Part shown: positions 1 through 5,946 of the stretch, piece after piece
How positions within the stretch are numbered: position 1 is the stretch's first letter
Layout: each line of letters opens with the position of its first letter
NCBI GenBank assembly: GCA_017508505.1
Contig: JAFVYT010000153.1
Span: 1 to 6,044, forward strand
DNA from: Clostridia bacterium
Lineage (GTDB): Bacteria > Bacillota_A > Clostridia > Oscillospirales > SIG627
DNA: 6,044 nucleotides
Direction: 5' to 3'
The notes under the pieces: generated by a model
Databases searched by the model: none
What the model was told of the DNA's origin: nothing
What the model saw: only the letters and a program-made list of their open reading frames with translations
Made by a program: the position numbers and the translations under genes

Positions 1-63
1 AAAGGTACGTCGAGTGGCGAAGTTTGTTCGTAGCAAAAAATGCGTTTTTTTATTATTTTTATC

Positions 64-105
64 AAAAAAACGGGATTCTTCGGACGTTTTATTCCAAAGA
101 ATCCC
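64..105 (-). terminator. Rho-independent terminator of the csoR-copA operon, probably bidirectional
   Basis: On the minus strand, about 50 nt after the copA stop, an inverted repeat pairs 72-83 with 94-105. It has 11 Watson-Crick pairs and one G-U pair, around a 10-nt loop. In the minus direction it is followed at once by C/G and then seven T residues (the A run at 64-70), the classic intrinsic terminator layout. On the plus strand the same stem is followed by TTTTGTTTT (106-114), so it could also stop transcription entering from the left edge. The remaining sequence between it and copA (106-155) shows nothing else. Confidence 0.85.
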
Positions 106-155
106 TTTTGTTTTATAGGAATAGGCGGTCTGCGCTTTTTTACATCCCCTTTTCC

Positions 156-356
156 TTACAGAACCTTGTAGCCTTCCTTTTCCACGGTCTGGCGCAGAAG
201 GGCGTCGGACACGTCCGCAGACAGGCGGATGACGGCATGTTTCTTCTCGTGGCTGGCGGTGACCTCCTCGACCCCGGGGATCGCCTCCAGTGCCTCCTTC
301 ACGTGAGCCTCGCAGTGGGGGCACATCATTCCTTCGATCTTCAAGATCTTCTCCAT
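156..356 (-). CDS. Possible internally initiated CopZ-like copper chaperone (in frame with the copA 3' end)
   Basis: The last 66 codons of copA form a complete stand-alone HMA domain beginning at Met748 of the ATPase: [19 protein letters not shown] and onward, ending EGYKVL. Free CopZ-type chaperones are about this size (65-70 residues) and start the same way. Reading on the minus strand, AAAGGAG (372-366) lies nine nt before this ATG, a good ribosome-binding site in a place where copA itself does not need one. A separate small chaperone could therefore be made from the same mRNA in addition to the fused domain. The motif and spacing are visible; actual internal initiation is inferred. The alternative is that the purine-rich Lys/Arg linker codons resemble an RBS by chance, or are a relic of an earlier separate copZ gene. 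Confidence 0.35.
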   Translation of the reverse strand: MEKILKIEGMMCPHCEAHVKEALEAIPGVEEVTASHEKKHAVIRLSADVSDALLRQTVEKEGYKVL

Positions 357-2597
357 TTGTTTTTTCTCCTTTCTTTTCTTTTGGACTTTCTTTTGATCGC
401 CCCAGACAAAAAGATTGAGCCTGAGGGCGTTGGTCACGACGAAAAAGCTGGAAAAGCTCATAGCGGCGGCTCCGAACATCGGGGTCAGTCGCCATCCGAA
501 CAAGGGCACCAAGAGCCCCGCCGCCAAGGGAATGCCGATCAAATTGTAGCAAAAGGCCCAGAAAAGGTTTTCCTTGACGTTCTTGATTGTTTTGCGGGAG
601 AGACGGATCAGATTCGGCACGTCCAAAAGGGTAGAGCGCATCAGCACCACCTCCGCCGCATCCATCGCCACGTCCACGCCGCCTCCGATGGCAACCCCCA
701 GAGAGGCTGCAGTCAGGGCAGGGGCATCGTTGATGCCGTCCCCCACCATCAGGGTGGGTCCCTGCCGCTCCAATTCTCGAACCAGCTCCTCCTTCCCCTC
801 GGGAAGGACGCCTGCGTAAACCGTATCGATCCCGCAGGAGTCGGCAATGGCACGGGCCGTTTCTGCCCGATCCCCCGTGATCATCACCACCCGAAGGCCC
901 ATGGCCTTCATTTCGGCAACGGCCTCGGCAGAATCCTCCTTGACCGTATCGGAAAGGGCGATCAAGCCCAGATATCCCGCTTCACAAGCAAAAAACAGAG
1001 GTGTTTTTCCTTCTTCGGAAAGGCCCAAAGCCGCTTCCTCCGCCTTTTCGGGAAGAGGCGCGATTTCCGTTACAAGCTCCTTTTTTCCACCCAGCGATCG
1101 CAGGCCGTCCACGACCCCCGAAACGCCGAAGCCCGCACGGGCCGAAAAATGCTCGATCACCCCCGCCTTCACAGATTCCGTTTCGGCATAGCGCATCAGC
1201 GCCGCGGCGATGGGGTGGCTGCTTCCCGCCTCCAAGGCGGCGGCAACGGACAGGAGCCGATCCCTTGAGACCCCCTTTGCCGGGATCACGTCCGTCACCT
1301 GCATCAGGCCCGTGGTGACGGTGCCCGTCTTGTCCAAAATGACCGTGGCGCTCTTCCCTGCCCGCTCCAGCGCGGCGGCAGTCTTAAAGAGCGTTCCGTT
1401 CCGCGCGGCAACGCCGTTTGATACCATAATGGCCACGGGAGTCGCAAGTCCCAAGGCACAAGGGCAGCTGACCACCAATACCGCAATGCCAAAGGTCAGG
1501 GCATCGGAAAAGGAGGCCCCGAACACCAAATGCCCCAAGAAGGTCACGAGGGCAAGGATCATCACCACGGGAACGAACATCCCGCTGACCCGATCCGCAA
1601 GGCGGGCAATAGGAGCCTTGGATACGGAGGCGGCGGTCACCCGATCGATGATGCGGGAAAGGGCGGTCTCGCTCTGTGTTTTTTCCACTCGCACCAGAAG
1701 ATGCCCCGAAAGGTTGGCGGTGCCCGTATAGACCGAGTCTCCCACCCCCTTGTCCGCAGGGACGCTCTCCCCCGTCAGGGCTGACTCGTCCACAGCCCCC
1801 TCCCCCGAAAGGACGGTGCCATCCACGGGAATCTGCTCCCCGGGACGTACGGAAACCGTATCTCCCACCAGAACCTCCTCCTGAGAAAGAGTCAGCTCCA
1901 CCCCGTTTCGCAAAACGCGCGCGGTCTTGGGAGACAGATCCTGCAGGGCGCGGATGGCAGTGGTGGTTTTTCCCTTGCTGATGTCCTCCAGCTTCTTCCC
2001 CACGGAGATCAAAACCAAAATCATCGCCGCCGATTCGAAATAAAGGTCGTGTAAAACGCGATGTTGCTCGGCGTGGGGGAGCGAGGTCATATAAAACAAA
2101 AGCACCAAGCTGTATAAAAAGGAAGCCCCCGAGCCGATCGCAACCAGCGTATCCATATTCGGAGAGCCGTGGAAAAGCCTCTTGGCTCCCGAAATGAAAA
2201 ACCGACGGTGGAGAAGCAGAATGGCCAGGCTAAACAGGAGCTGATACAGCCCCCTTGCCATAGGATTGAAAAAATCCGGCAGGGGCAAGGAAAGCATCGG
2301 CCCCATGGAAACATACATCAAAAACAAAAGCAGGACAACGGAAGGGACGAGATGCCGATTCGGCGCCTTTTCCGGCGGCGTTGCGGTCTTTTTCTTCGCC
2401 CCCTTGGGATGGGCGTCGTAGCCCGCCTTTTGGATGGCAGAAAGAAGCGCCTCCTCCCGATAGTCCCCCTCCACGGTCATGGAATTGGTCAAAAGGCTAA
2501 CCGAGCAGCCGGAAACCCCCTCCACACCGCAGGCCGCCTTCTCCACACGGGCGCTGCAGGCGGCACAGCTCATTCCGCTGACAGAATATTCCTTCAT
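156..2597 (-). CDS. copA: CopA: Cu(I)-exporting P1B-type ATPase with N- and C-terminal heavy-metal-binding domains
   Basis: This 813-residue membrane pump couples ATP hydrolysis to export of Cu(I) from the cytoplasm. In order it shows: an HMA domain (about 3-60) with GMSCAAC, metal cysteines 11 and 14; four hydrophobic segments (about 84-200); the actuator domain with TGES at 275-278; TM6 metal-site CPC at 378-380; the phosphorylation site DKTGT with Asp422; the HP dipeptide at 461-462; the hinge GDGINDAP at 619-626; TM7 Tyr684-Asn685; and TM8 Met713 with Ser716-Ser717. CPC plus YN plus MxxSS is the Cu(I) (P1B-1) signature. A very basic linker (731-747) leads to a second HMA domain (about 748-813) with MMCPHC, cysteines 759 and 762. 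The start at 2597 is supported by AGGAGG seven nt upstream. That site overlaps the csoR stop codon, so the two genes are likely co-transcribed and translationally coupled. All catalytic motifs are intact. A silver role is possible; zinc is unlikely given the TM motifs. Confidence 0.96.
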   Translation of the reverse strand: MKEYSVSGMSCAACSARVEKAACGVEGVSGCSVSLLTNSMTVEGDYREEALLSAIQKAGYDAHPKGAKKKTATPPEKAPNRHLVPSVVLLLFLMYVSMGPMLSLPLPDFFNPMARGLYQLLFSLAILLLHRRFFISGAKRLFHGSPNMDTLVAIGSGASFLYSLVLLFYMTSLPHAEQHRVLHDLYFESAAMILVLISVGKKLEDISKGKTTTAIRALQDLSPKTARVLRNGVELTLSQEEVLVGDTVSVRPGEQIPVDGTVLSGEGAVDESALTGESVPADKGVGDSVYTGTANLSGHLLVRVEKTQSETALSRIIDRVTAASVSKAPIARLADRVSGMFVPVVMILALVTFLGHLVFGASFSDALTFGIAVLVVSCPCALGLATPVAIMVSNGVAARNGTLFKTAAALERAGKSATVILDKTGTVTTGLMQVTDVIPAKGVSRDRLLSVAAALEAGSSHPIAAALMRYAETESVKAGVIEHFSARAGFGVSGVVDGLRSLGGKKELVTEIAPLPEKAEEAALGLSEEGKTPLFFACEAGYLGLIALSDTVKEDSAEAVAEMKAMGLRVVMITGDRAETARAIADSCGIDTVYAGVLPEGKEELVRELERQGPTLMVGDGINDAPALTAASLGVAIGGGVDVAMDAAEVVLMRSTLLDVPNLIRLSRKTIKNVKENLFWAFCYNLIGIPLAAGLLVPLFGWRLTPMFGAAAMSFSSFFVVTNALRLNLFVWGDQKKVQKKRKEKKQMEKILKIEGMMCPHCEAHVKEALEAIPGVEEVTASHEKKHAVIRLSADVSDALLRQTVEKEGYKVL
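366..372 (-). promoter_or_regulatory. Internal Shine-Dalgarno-like site inside copA
   Basis: AAAGGAG on the minus strand lies nine nt upstream of an in-frame ATG (356-354), within the codons of the Lys/Arg-rich linker between the ATPase core and its C-terminal HMA domain. The surrounding sequence is almost pure A and G, as in a translated-leader region. It would be the ribosome-binding site of a free CopZ-like product. Confidence 0.4.
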
Positions 2598-2609
2598 CGG
2601 TTTTCCTCC

Positions 2610-2909
2610 TTACTTCATCATTCTGCGAAGGGTCTCGACCAGCTCCTCTGCGGTGTCTGTTCTTCCCTCCTTCAGGTCGTGACAGACGCAGGTTCGAACA
2701 TGCTCCTCCAAAAGAAGACGGGAAAAGGCACCCAAGGCCTCGCGAGCGGCGGCACACTGCACCAGAATGTCAGTGCAATAGGCGTCCTCCTCTACCATTT
2801 TACTCAAAGCGCGCACCTGCCCTTCAATGCGGCGCAGGCGGTTTTGCAGACGCTTCTCCTCCTCGAGACTGCGCTTCTTTTTTCGTTTACAAACACAAGC
2901 TTGTTCCAT
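2610..2909 (-). CDS. csoR: CsoR: copper-sensing transcriptional repressor
   Basis: A 99-residue all-helical repressor of the CsoR/RcnR (DUF156) family. Copper-free tetramers bind the operator, and Cu(I) binding releases the DNA. The Cu(I) ligand set is present as Cys45, His70 and Cys74 (AYCTDI and EEHVRTC), the same numbering as I recall for Bacillus subtilis CsoR. The family core NRLRRIEGQVRAL is at 23-35. Extra cysteines at 5, 7, 52 and 76 and a basic stretch at 8-13 are notable but their role is unknown. I place the start at 2909, not at the longer reading (2975): GGAGGG lies eight nt upstream, and the longer form would run through the promoter and operator. The gene directly precedes copA (12-nt gap), and its own control region carries a CsoR-type operator, so autoregulation of csoR-copA is the expected mode. 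A nickel or persulfide sensor of the same family is less likely given the C-H-C ligands and the copA partner. Confidence 0.95.
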   Translation of the reverse strand: MEQACVCKRKKKRSLEEEKRLQNRLRRIEGQVRALSKMVEEDAYCTDILVQCAAAREALGAFSRLLLEEHVRTCVCHDLKEGRTDTAEELVETLRRMMK

Positions 2910-2917
2910 TTCCGATT

Positions 2918-2923
2918 CCCTCC
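2918..2923 (-). promoter_or_regulatory. Ribosome-binding site that fixes the csoR start
   Basis: GGAGGG on the minus strand, eight nt before ATG 2909-2907. It selects the 99-residue CsoR over the in-frame longer reading from 2975. Confidence 0.8.
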
Positions 2924-2944
2924 ATATACCCCCTAGGGGTATAT
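2924..2944. promoter_or_regulatory. CsoR operator (copper-responsive)
   Basis: A GC-tract pseudopalindrome: perfect core CCCCTAGGGG (2930-2939) with a fifth C at 2929 and ATATA / TATAT flanks. CsoR operators characteristically have opposed C and G tracts around a central TA with AT-rich edges. It covers the predicted csoR transcription start (about 2940) just downstream of the -10 box, so bound CsoR would block initiation. It is the only such site I see in the window, consistent with csoR and copA being controlled together from one promoter. Confidence 0.88.
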
Positions 2945-2946
2945 TA

Positions 2947-2975
2947 AGCATACAAAAAAATCGGGGAAATGTCAA
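2947..2975 (-). promoter_or_regulatory. csoR-copA promoter
   Basis: Read on the minus strand: a perfect -35 TTGACA (2975-2970), a 17-nt spacer, and -10 TATGCT (2952-2947, four of six consensus). The predicted start near 2940 falls inside the CsoR operator. The spacer contains the T run and one arm of the upstream gene's terminator, and the -35 box sits in that terminator's loop. Confidence 0.85.
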
Positions 2976-2993
2976 GTCCTTTCCCCGATTTTT
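2954..2993 (-). terminator. Rho-independent terminator of the ylmH-GNAT unit, overlapping the csoR promoter
   Basis: A perfect 14-bp inverted repeat pairs 2956-2969 with 2980-2993, around a 10-nt loop (2970-2979). In the minus direction it is followed by a run of seven T (A run 2954-2960, the inner part of which pairs in the stem). It begins three nt after the acetyltransferase stop codon. Its loop holds the csoR -35 hexamer, so the end of one operon and the start of the next occupy the same 40 bp. Confidence 0.88.
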
Positions 2994-2996
2994 CCC

Positions 2997-3464
2997 TCAA
3001 AGCACCGTTTCCATTCCCACCTTTTGGGGGACAAGGCCGCATTTTTCATAAAAGCGCATCGCGCTCTCGTTGCAGGACCAAACGTTGAGGGTGAGATTGT
3101 AGCAGTCCGCGTCCTTGGCAAAGGCCTTGACAAAGGCAAAAAGCGCACTGCCGACCCCCGTGCCGCGGCAAGACTCATCCACGCAAAGGTCGTCCAGATA
3201 CAGAGTCCTGATGGGAGTGAGAATGTGACTGTCGAGCACCTGCTGCAGGATACAAAAGGCATAGCCCAAGACCTTCTCCCCCTCCACCGCAACGAACACC
3301 GGGGTTTTCTCATCGGAAAGGATTTTCAAAATCTCCCCGTCCGTATACTTTTTCACACCACCGTAAAACAGGTCGGGACGCCCCTTATGATGTACCTCCA
3401 AAACCTGATACAAAAGGGAATTGATCCCCGAAAGATCCTTTTCCTCGGCTCTTCTGATTTTCAT
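2997..3464 (-). CDS. GNAT-family N-acetyltransferase
   Basis: A 155-residue single-domain acetyltransferase of the GCN5-related fold, which moves an acetyl group from acetyl-CoA to an amine. The acetyl-CoA pyrophosphate-binding motif A is seen as LYLDDLCVDESCRGTGVGSA (88-107), with R/Q-x-x-G-x-G/A in the form Arg100-Gly-Thr-Gly-Val-Gly105. The C-terminal motif B is NESAMRFYEKCGL (132-144), with Tyr139 in the position of the usual general acid. The substrate cannot be read from sequence. The start at 3464 is chosen because AAAGGAG lies five nt upstream; the longer reading to 3539 overlaps the preceding gene and adds an unrelated N-terminus. The RBS overlaps the stop codon of the S4-domain gene, leaving only 10 nt between them, so translation is probably coupled. 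A terminator follows immediately. Confidence 0.9.
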   Translation of the reverse strand: MKIRRAEEKDLSGINSLLYQVLEVHHKGRPDLFYGGVKKYTDGEILKILSDEKTPVFVAVEGEKVLGYAFCILQQVLDSHILTPIRTLYLDDLCVDESCRGTGVGSALFAFVKAFAKDADCYNLTLNVWSCNESAMRFYEKCGLVPQKVGMETVL

Positions 3465-3474
3465 TTTTTCTCCT

Positions 3475-4215
3475 TTACACAAAAACCCGAACCCGAATGC
3501 GGCACCGTCCGCTTCGGGTCTGACCGGAAATTCCGTCATAATAAAAGCGCCCGTATCCCCGCACGGAGACCCGCTCTCCCTCCTTTAAGCCCTCCGCGGG
3601 ATCGGTCACAAGCCTTCCGACGATGCTGACCCGCTCCCTTTCCACCAAGGCCTTCGCCTCGGCTCGGGACAGATCCCACACGGCGGCGATCACCGCGTCC
3701 AGCCGCGCCGACGCGGCGACGGCCACTCGCTCCTCGGTACGGACCTCGGCTCCCTCCGGAAGTGCCTCCACAAGGGTGACCCGAACAGCGGTATGACAAA
3801 CGCGGGTAAGGTTCTCCTCAAAATAAGAGGCCATAGAGGCAAAGGTCACCAGATACCCCGCATTCTCAAAGAGCACGATATCTCCCAGCAGCTCCCGCTT
3901 AACCCCGAGGTTTAAAATCGCCCCAAGGAAGTCGCGGTGGCTGAAAACGTCGGAAAACCTCGGATCCTTTGGGGCGATTTTGAGAAGCACCAGCTCCGAC
4001 TCCCAAGGATAGCCCCATTCCACCTCGTCGCCAAATACGGCGATGGCGCGCTCCGAATCGGGGATACCCCCTTCAAGGGTATAGGATATGGGCAGACGCA
4101 AGGAGGAAAGCAAGGCCTGCTCCCCTTGGGTCAAAAAGCGTGTTTCGGTATAGCACCCCAGGTCGCGAGCGCGATGCGCCAATTCCATCCAGCGTTTTTC
4201 CAATTCGTTTTCCAT
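3475..4215 (-). CDS. ylmH: YlmH-family S4-domain RNA-binding protein
   Basis: A 246-residue cytoplasmic protein close in size to Bacillus subtilis YlmH (about 257). The N-terminal part carries the family blocks PDSERAIAVFGDEVEW (52-67) and FSHRDFLGAILNLGVKRELL (91-110). The C-terminal part (about 168-225) is an S4 RNA-binding domain: RLDAVIAAVWDLSRAEAKAL, followed by VSIVGRLVTDPAEGLKEGE and VSVRGYGRF. From the literature on YlmH, the family binds ribosomal RNA/tRNA on stalled large subunits and can act in ribosome-associated quality control. In many Firmicutes it sits in the cell-division cluster near divIVA, but here it is next to a GNAT gene instead. Start at 4215: GAGGTG lies five nt upstream, and a promoter whose -10 box is at 4240-4235 rules out the longer readings (including an ATG at 4239). 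The transcript leader would be only about 13 nt. An extra copy of the family elsewhere in the genome is possible. Confidence 0.9.
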   Translation of the reverse strand: MENELEKRWMELAHRARDLGCYTETRFLTQGEQALLSSLRLPISYTLEGGIPDSERAIAVFGDEVEWGYPWESELVLLKIAPKDPRFSDVFSHRDFLGAILNLGVKRELLGDIVLFENAGYLVTFASMASYFEENLTRVCHTAVRVTLVEALPEGAEVRTEERVAVAASARLDAVIAAVWDLSRAEAKALVERERVSIVGRLVTDPAEGLKEGERVSVRGYGRFYYDGISGQTRSGRCRIRVRVFV

Positions 4216-4234
4216 TTGAACACCTCGTTCGTTT

Positions 4235-4263
4235 AGCATAACGCCGCAGGAGAAAAAAGTCAA
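4235..4263 (-). promoter_or_regulatory. Promoter of the ylmH-GNAT unit
   Basis: On the minus strand: -35 TTGACT (4263-4258), 17-nt spacer, -10 TATGCT (4240-4235). The -10 hexamer is identical to that of csoR. The start is predicted near 4228, giving a very short leader with the ribosome-binding site almost at the 5' end. Confidence 0.75.
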
Positions 4264-4265
4264 GG

Positions 4266-4277
4266 GCTCCCGGGAGC
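4266..4277. repeat. Perfect 12-bp palindrome between divergent promoters
   Basis: GCTCCCGGGAGC is a perfect palindrome lying between the -35 box of the minus-strand ylmH promoter (ends 4263) and the -35 box of the plus-strand promoter (starts 4295). Its position suits an operator shared by the two divergent units, but no cognate regulator is identified. No T run follows on either strand, so it is not a terminator. Confidence 0.5.
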
Positions 4278-4294
4278 AAAATCTCTCTTTCATC

Positions 4295-4323
4295 TTGCTC
4301 TTTCCAAAAAGAATTGCTATAAT
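4295..4323 (+). promoter_or_regulatory. Promoter of the DGR-target-like gene
   Basis: TTGCTC (4295-4300, three of six for -35), 17-nt spacer, then a perfect TATAAT (4318-4323) preceded by TGC, i.e. an extended -10. The start is predicted near 4330, with the ribosome-binding site GGGAGG (4336-4341) six nt before the ATG at 4348. Confidence 0.8.
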
Positions 4324-4347
4324 GTAAAAAACTTTGGGAGGAATGAC

Positions 4348-5892
4348 ATGGACAAAACGAAGATTTACGGTGTTTCCTTTGATGAAAGCATCCCCTTCGG
4401 CGGTGAGAAACGGATTTTGGACAGCGTGGGACTGGAAAACAACTACGTAGTCGGTGAGCGCTTTGTCAAGGATGGCAAAAACGATTTTGACTCTGCCTAC
4501 CCCTTCGGTGCCATTCGCCGTGCCTGCGTTAAAATAGAAAACGGAAAAAGGCACGTGATTCTCGAAGGAGAAGAGGGCTTTTCCCTGACGGGAGAGGCAG
4601 GAGAGGTGATGGTTCGCATCCCGAAATTCTACTCCAAGCGAGAAAAGCAAGGCTCGGTGGAAAAATGGATGATCTCCGGTACAAAGCACCCGGGCTTTGC
4701 CCTCGAGCCCGCCTTCCTGCGGGACGGGAAGGAGCTGGACTACGTCTTCGTGGGAGCCTACAACAGCGCCCCGGAGCAGAACGGAGCCGCCTCCTACAGC
4801 GGGGCGTGTCCCTCCTTCTGCAAGCCCTTGGAGGAGTACCTTACGGAGTATCGGGAAAGGGGCTTTGACGTATACGACCTCGCGCTGAATCTGATGCTTC
4901 AGAAACTGATCCTCATTGAATTCGCCACCCGTCGGCTCAAGTACGAGCTGGGAGGCTTCCTATTTGTGGAATACTACTACCGTCTGCACAAGGGGACGGC
5001 CATTCACTCCGTGGGAAAGAATTACTTTACCAAGGCAAAGCTCGGCCGTAACTTCCTGTATTACCCCGGGATGCAAATGATGTTCTGCTGTCCCAAGTCT
5101 CACCATCCCGAGCCGATTCTCCGCACCCTGACCGAGGTTTGTCAGGATCCGGAAAATCCCGATCTGATCCGCTACACCTACGACGGGGAGGACCTGTCCC
5201 CGATGCTCGTGCCGGGTCAGTCCCACGCAGGAGGCTTTGTTCAGCGGAACGGAATGAGCGATACGCTTTCCTACCACACGGGACGCACGAACCACATCCC
5301 TCCCCTCACAAGGGACTATCCTCCCACCACTCTGAAGGCCTTTTTGTTCAAGGCCACCGATGCGCTCCCCCCTATGGTAACAAACGAGGAGCTTGTAGGA
5401 ATGGTCAATGCCTTCCGCTATCGCGGGATCGAGAACGTATGGGGCAATATCTGGGAATTTTGTGCGGGGCTTTGCGTAAAGGAACTTTCCTATTACTACA
5501 CCTTTGACCCTGCGCTTTACGATTCCGAGCCGCTTTCGGCTTGGCGCTGTGCCTCCTTTGCCGCACCGGAGCAGAATCATCTGGGAGAGTGGAATCCCAC
5601 CCCTCCCATCTGGGCAAGGACCATGGGTCTGGACGAAAAAGAACCCCTGATGCCCCTTCCCGCCAAAACCTGCTACGGAGAGCCGGGCAATTACTACGAT
5701 GCGGCCTTTTATGCTTACAAGGACAAGGACTATAGCGGAGAGCCTCTGAAAAATCCCCACGCCACCTATCGCGTAGCGGTGGGTGGAGGCTATGACCACT
5801 ACTGGTTCGGCTCCCTTTTCACCTATCGCTGCTTTTTGGGAAAAAACGTCCGCTCCTGGCTTTACTCTACCCGCATCTGTCTGCGAAAATAA
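4348..5892 (+). CDS. DGR-target-like protein with C-terminal FGE / C-type-lectin-like fold
   Basis: A 514-residue protein with no signal peptide or membrane segment, so cytoplasmic or carried on a particle. Three blocks recall phage-tail and DGR-target proteins of gut Clostridia: the N-terminal IYGVSFDES (6-14) and NDFDSAYPFGAIRRA (45-59); VMVRIPKFYSKREK (87-100), WMISGTKHPGFALEPAFLRD (107-126) and VFVGAYNS (133-140); and FDVYDLALNLMLQKLILIEF (173-192). The C-terminal part has RYRGIENVWGNIWEFCAGL (357-375), like the GNVWEW motif of formylglycine-generating-enzyme folds. It ends in YRVAVGGGYDHYWF (474-487) and a final RSWLYSTRICLRK, where the GGS...R...GFR end of that fold and the variable repeat of DGR targets lie. 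The start has a strong ribosome-binding site (GGGAGG). The catalytic cysteines of true formylglycine-generating enzymes are not evident, so a binding role is likelier than catalysis. These resemblances are from memory, not a search. There is no phage gene beside it in the window. It is divergent from ylmH with its own promoter. Confidence 0.72.
   Translation: MDKTKIYGVSFDESIPFGGEKRILDSVGLENNYVVGERFVKDGKNDFDSAYPFGAIRRACVKIENGKRHVILEGEEGFSLTGEAGEVMVRIPKFYSKREKQGSVEKWMISGTKHPGFALEPAFLRDGKELDYVFVGAYNSAPEQNGAASYSGACPSFCKPLEEYLTEYRERGFDVYDLALNLMLQKLILIEFATRRLKYELGGFLFVEYYYRLHKGTAIHSVGKNYFTKAKLGRNFLYYPGMQMMFCCPKSHHPEPILRTLTEVCQDPENPDLIRYTYDGEDLSPMLVPGQSHAGGFVQRNGMSDTLSYHTGRTNHIPPLTRDYPPTTLKAFLFKATDALPPMVTNEELVGMVNAFRYRGIENVWGNIWEFCAGLCVKELSYYYTFDPALYDSEPLSAWRCASFAAPEQNHLGEWNPTPPIWARTMGLDEKEPLMPLPAKTCYGEPGNYYDAAFYAYKDKDYSGEPLKNPHATYRVAVGGGYDHYWFGSLFTYRCFLGKNVRSWLYSTRICLRK
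5782..5889 (+). other. Candidate DGR variable region (3' end of the gene)
   Basis: The last 36 codons begin at the GGG block (residues 479-481). From residue 481 to 511, 26 of 31 codons end in C or T. Residues 483-485 are GAC CAC TAC, each one base away from AAC at the first position, which is what adenine-specific mutagenesis of an AAC-rich template would leave. The preceding 31 codons (441-471) have 21 NNY codons, so the enrichment over the gene's own C/T-ending bias is modest. No template repeat is present in the window, so this is a positional and compositional inference. Confidence 0.4.
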
Positions 5893-5896
5893 AGAA

Positions 5897-5939
5897 AAGA
5901 CCGCTTAGTAGGTTGGTCTTAGGGATAATCCCAACCTAC
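5897..5939 (+). repeat. Two mutually exclusive hairpins just after the stop codon
   Basis: Hairpin A pairs AAGACC (5897-5902) with GGTCTT (5915-5920). Hairpin B pairs GTAGGTTGG (5908-5916) with CCAACCTAC (5931-5939), a perfect 9-bp stem with a 14-nt loop. They share 5915-5916, and A's loop contains most of B's left arm, so only one can form at a time. A short GGGA/TCCC pairing (5922-5925 with 5929-5932) is a third option. No T run follows, so this is not a standard terminator. It begins only four nt after the stop codon. Confidence 0.6.
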
Positions 5940-5946
5940 AATGAAA

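Noticed and set aside
1..33. Possible 3' end of a plus-strand gene entering from the left (frame reading KGTSSGEVCS then TAG), followed by T-rich sequence with a weak CGTA/TGCG stem
   Set aside because: Eleven codons are too few to identify anything; another frame is equally open and the stem is only four pairs. The left neighbour must be read to decide.
357..366. A run of six A followed by C in the copA linker as a frameshift slippery site
   Set aside because: In the copA frame it reads AAA AAA C, which is not the X XXY YYZ phase needed for -1 slippage, and the downstream domain is already in frame, so no shift is needed.
24..1268. A 414-codon open frame on the plus strand opposite copA
   Set aside because: It is antisense to a gene with every P-type ATPase motif intact, has a low-complexity composition (Gly, Arg, His, Pro rich) and lacks a ribosome-binding site; it is a shadow of the copA codon bias.
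2910..2975. Longer start for CsoR
   Set aside because: It would translate the -35 region, the -10 region and the operator; the RBS at 2918-2923 points to 2909.
3465..3539. Longer start for the GNAT protein
   Set aside because: The extra residues overlap the ylmH 3' end and precede the normal family start; the internal ATG at 3464 has AAAGGAG at five nt.
4216..4689. N-terminal extension of the YlmH reading frame
   Set aside because: It would cross the ylmH promoter, the divergent promoter and the start of the opposite gene; the extension does not resemble the family, and total length would far exceed the usual.
4960..5799. A 279-codon open frame on the minus strand opposite the DGR-target-like gene
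   Set aside because: Shadow frame: no recognisable domain, no good ribosome-binding site, and the plus-strand gene has promoter, RBS and coherent conserved blocks.
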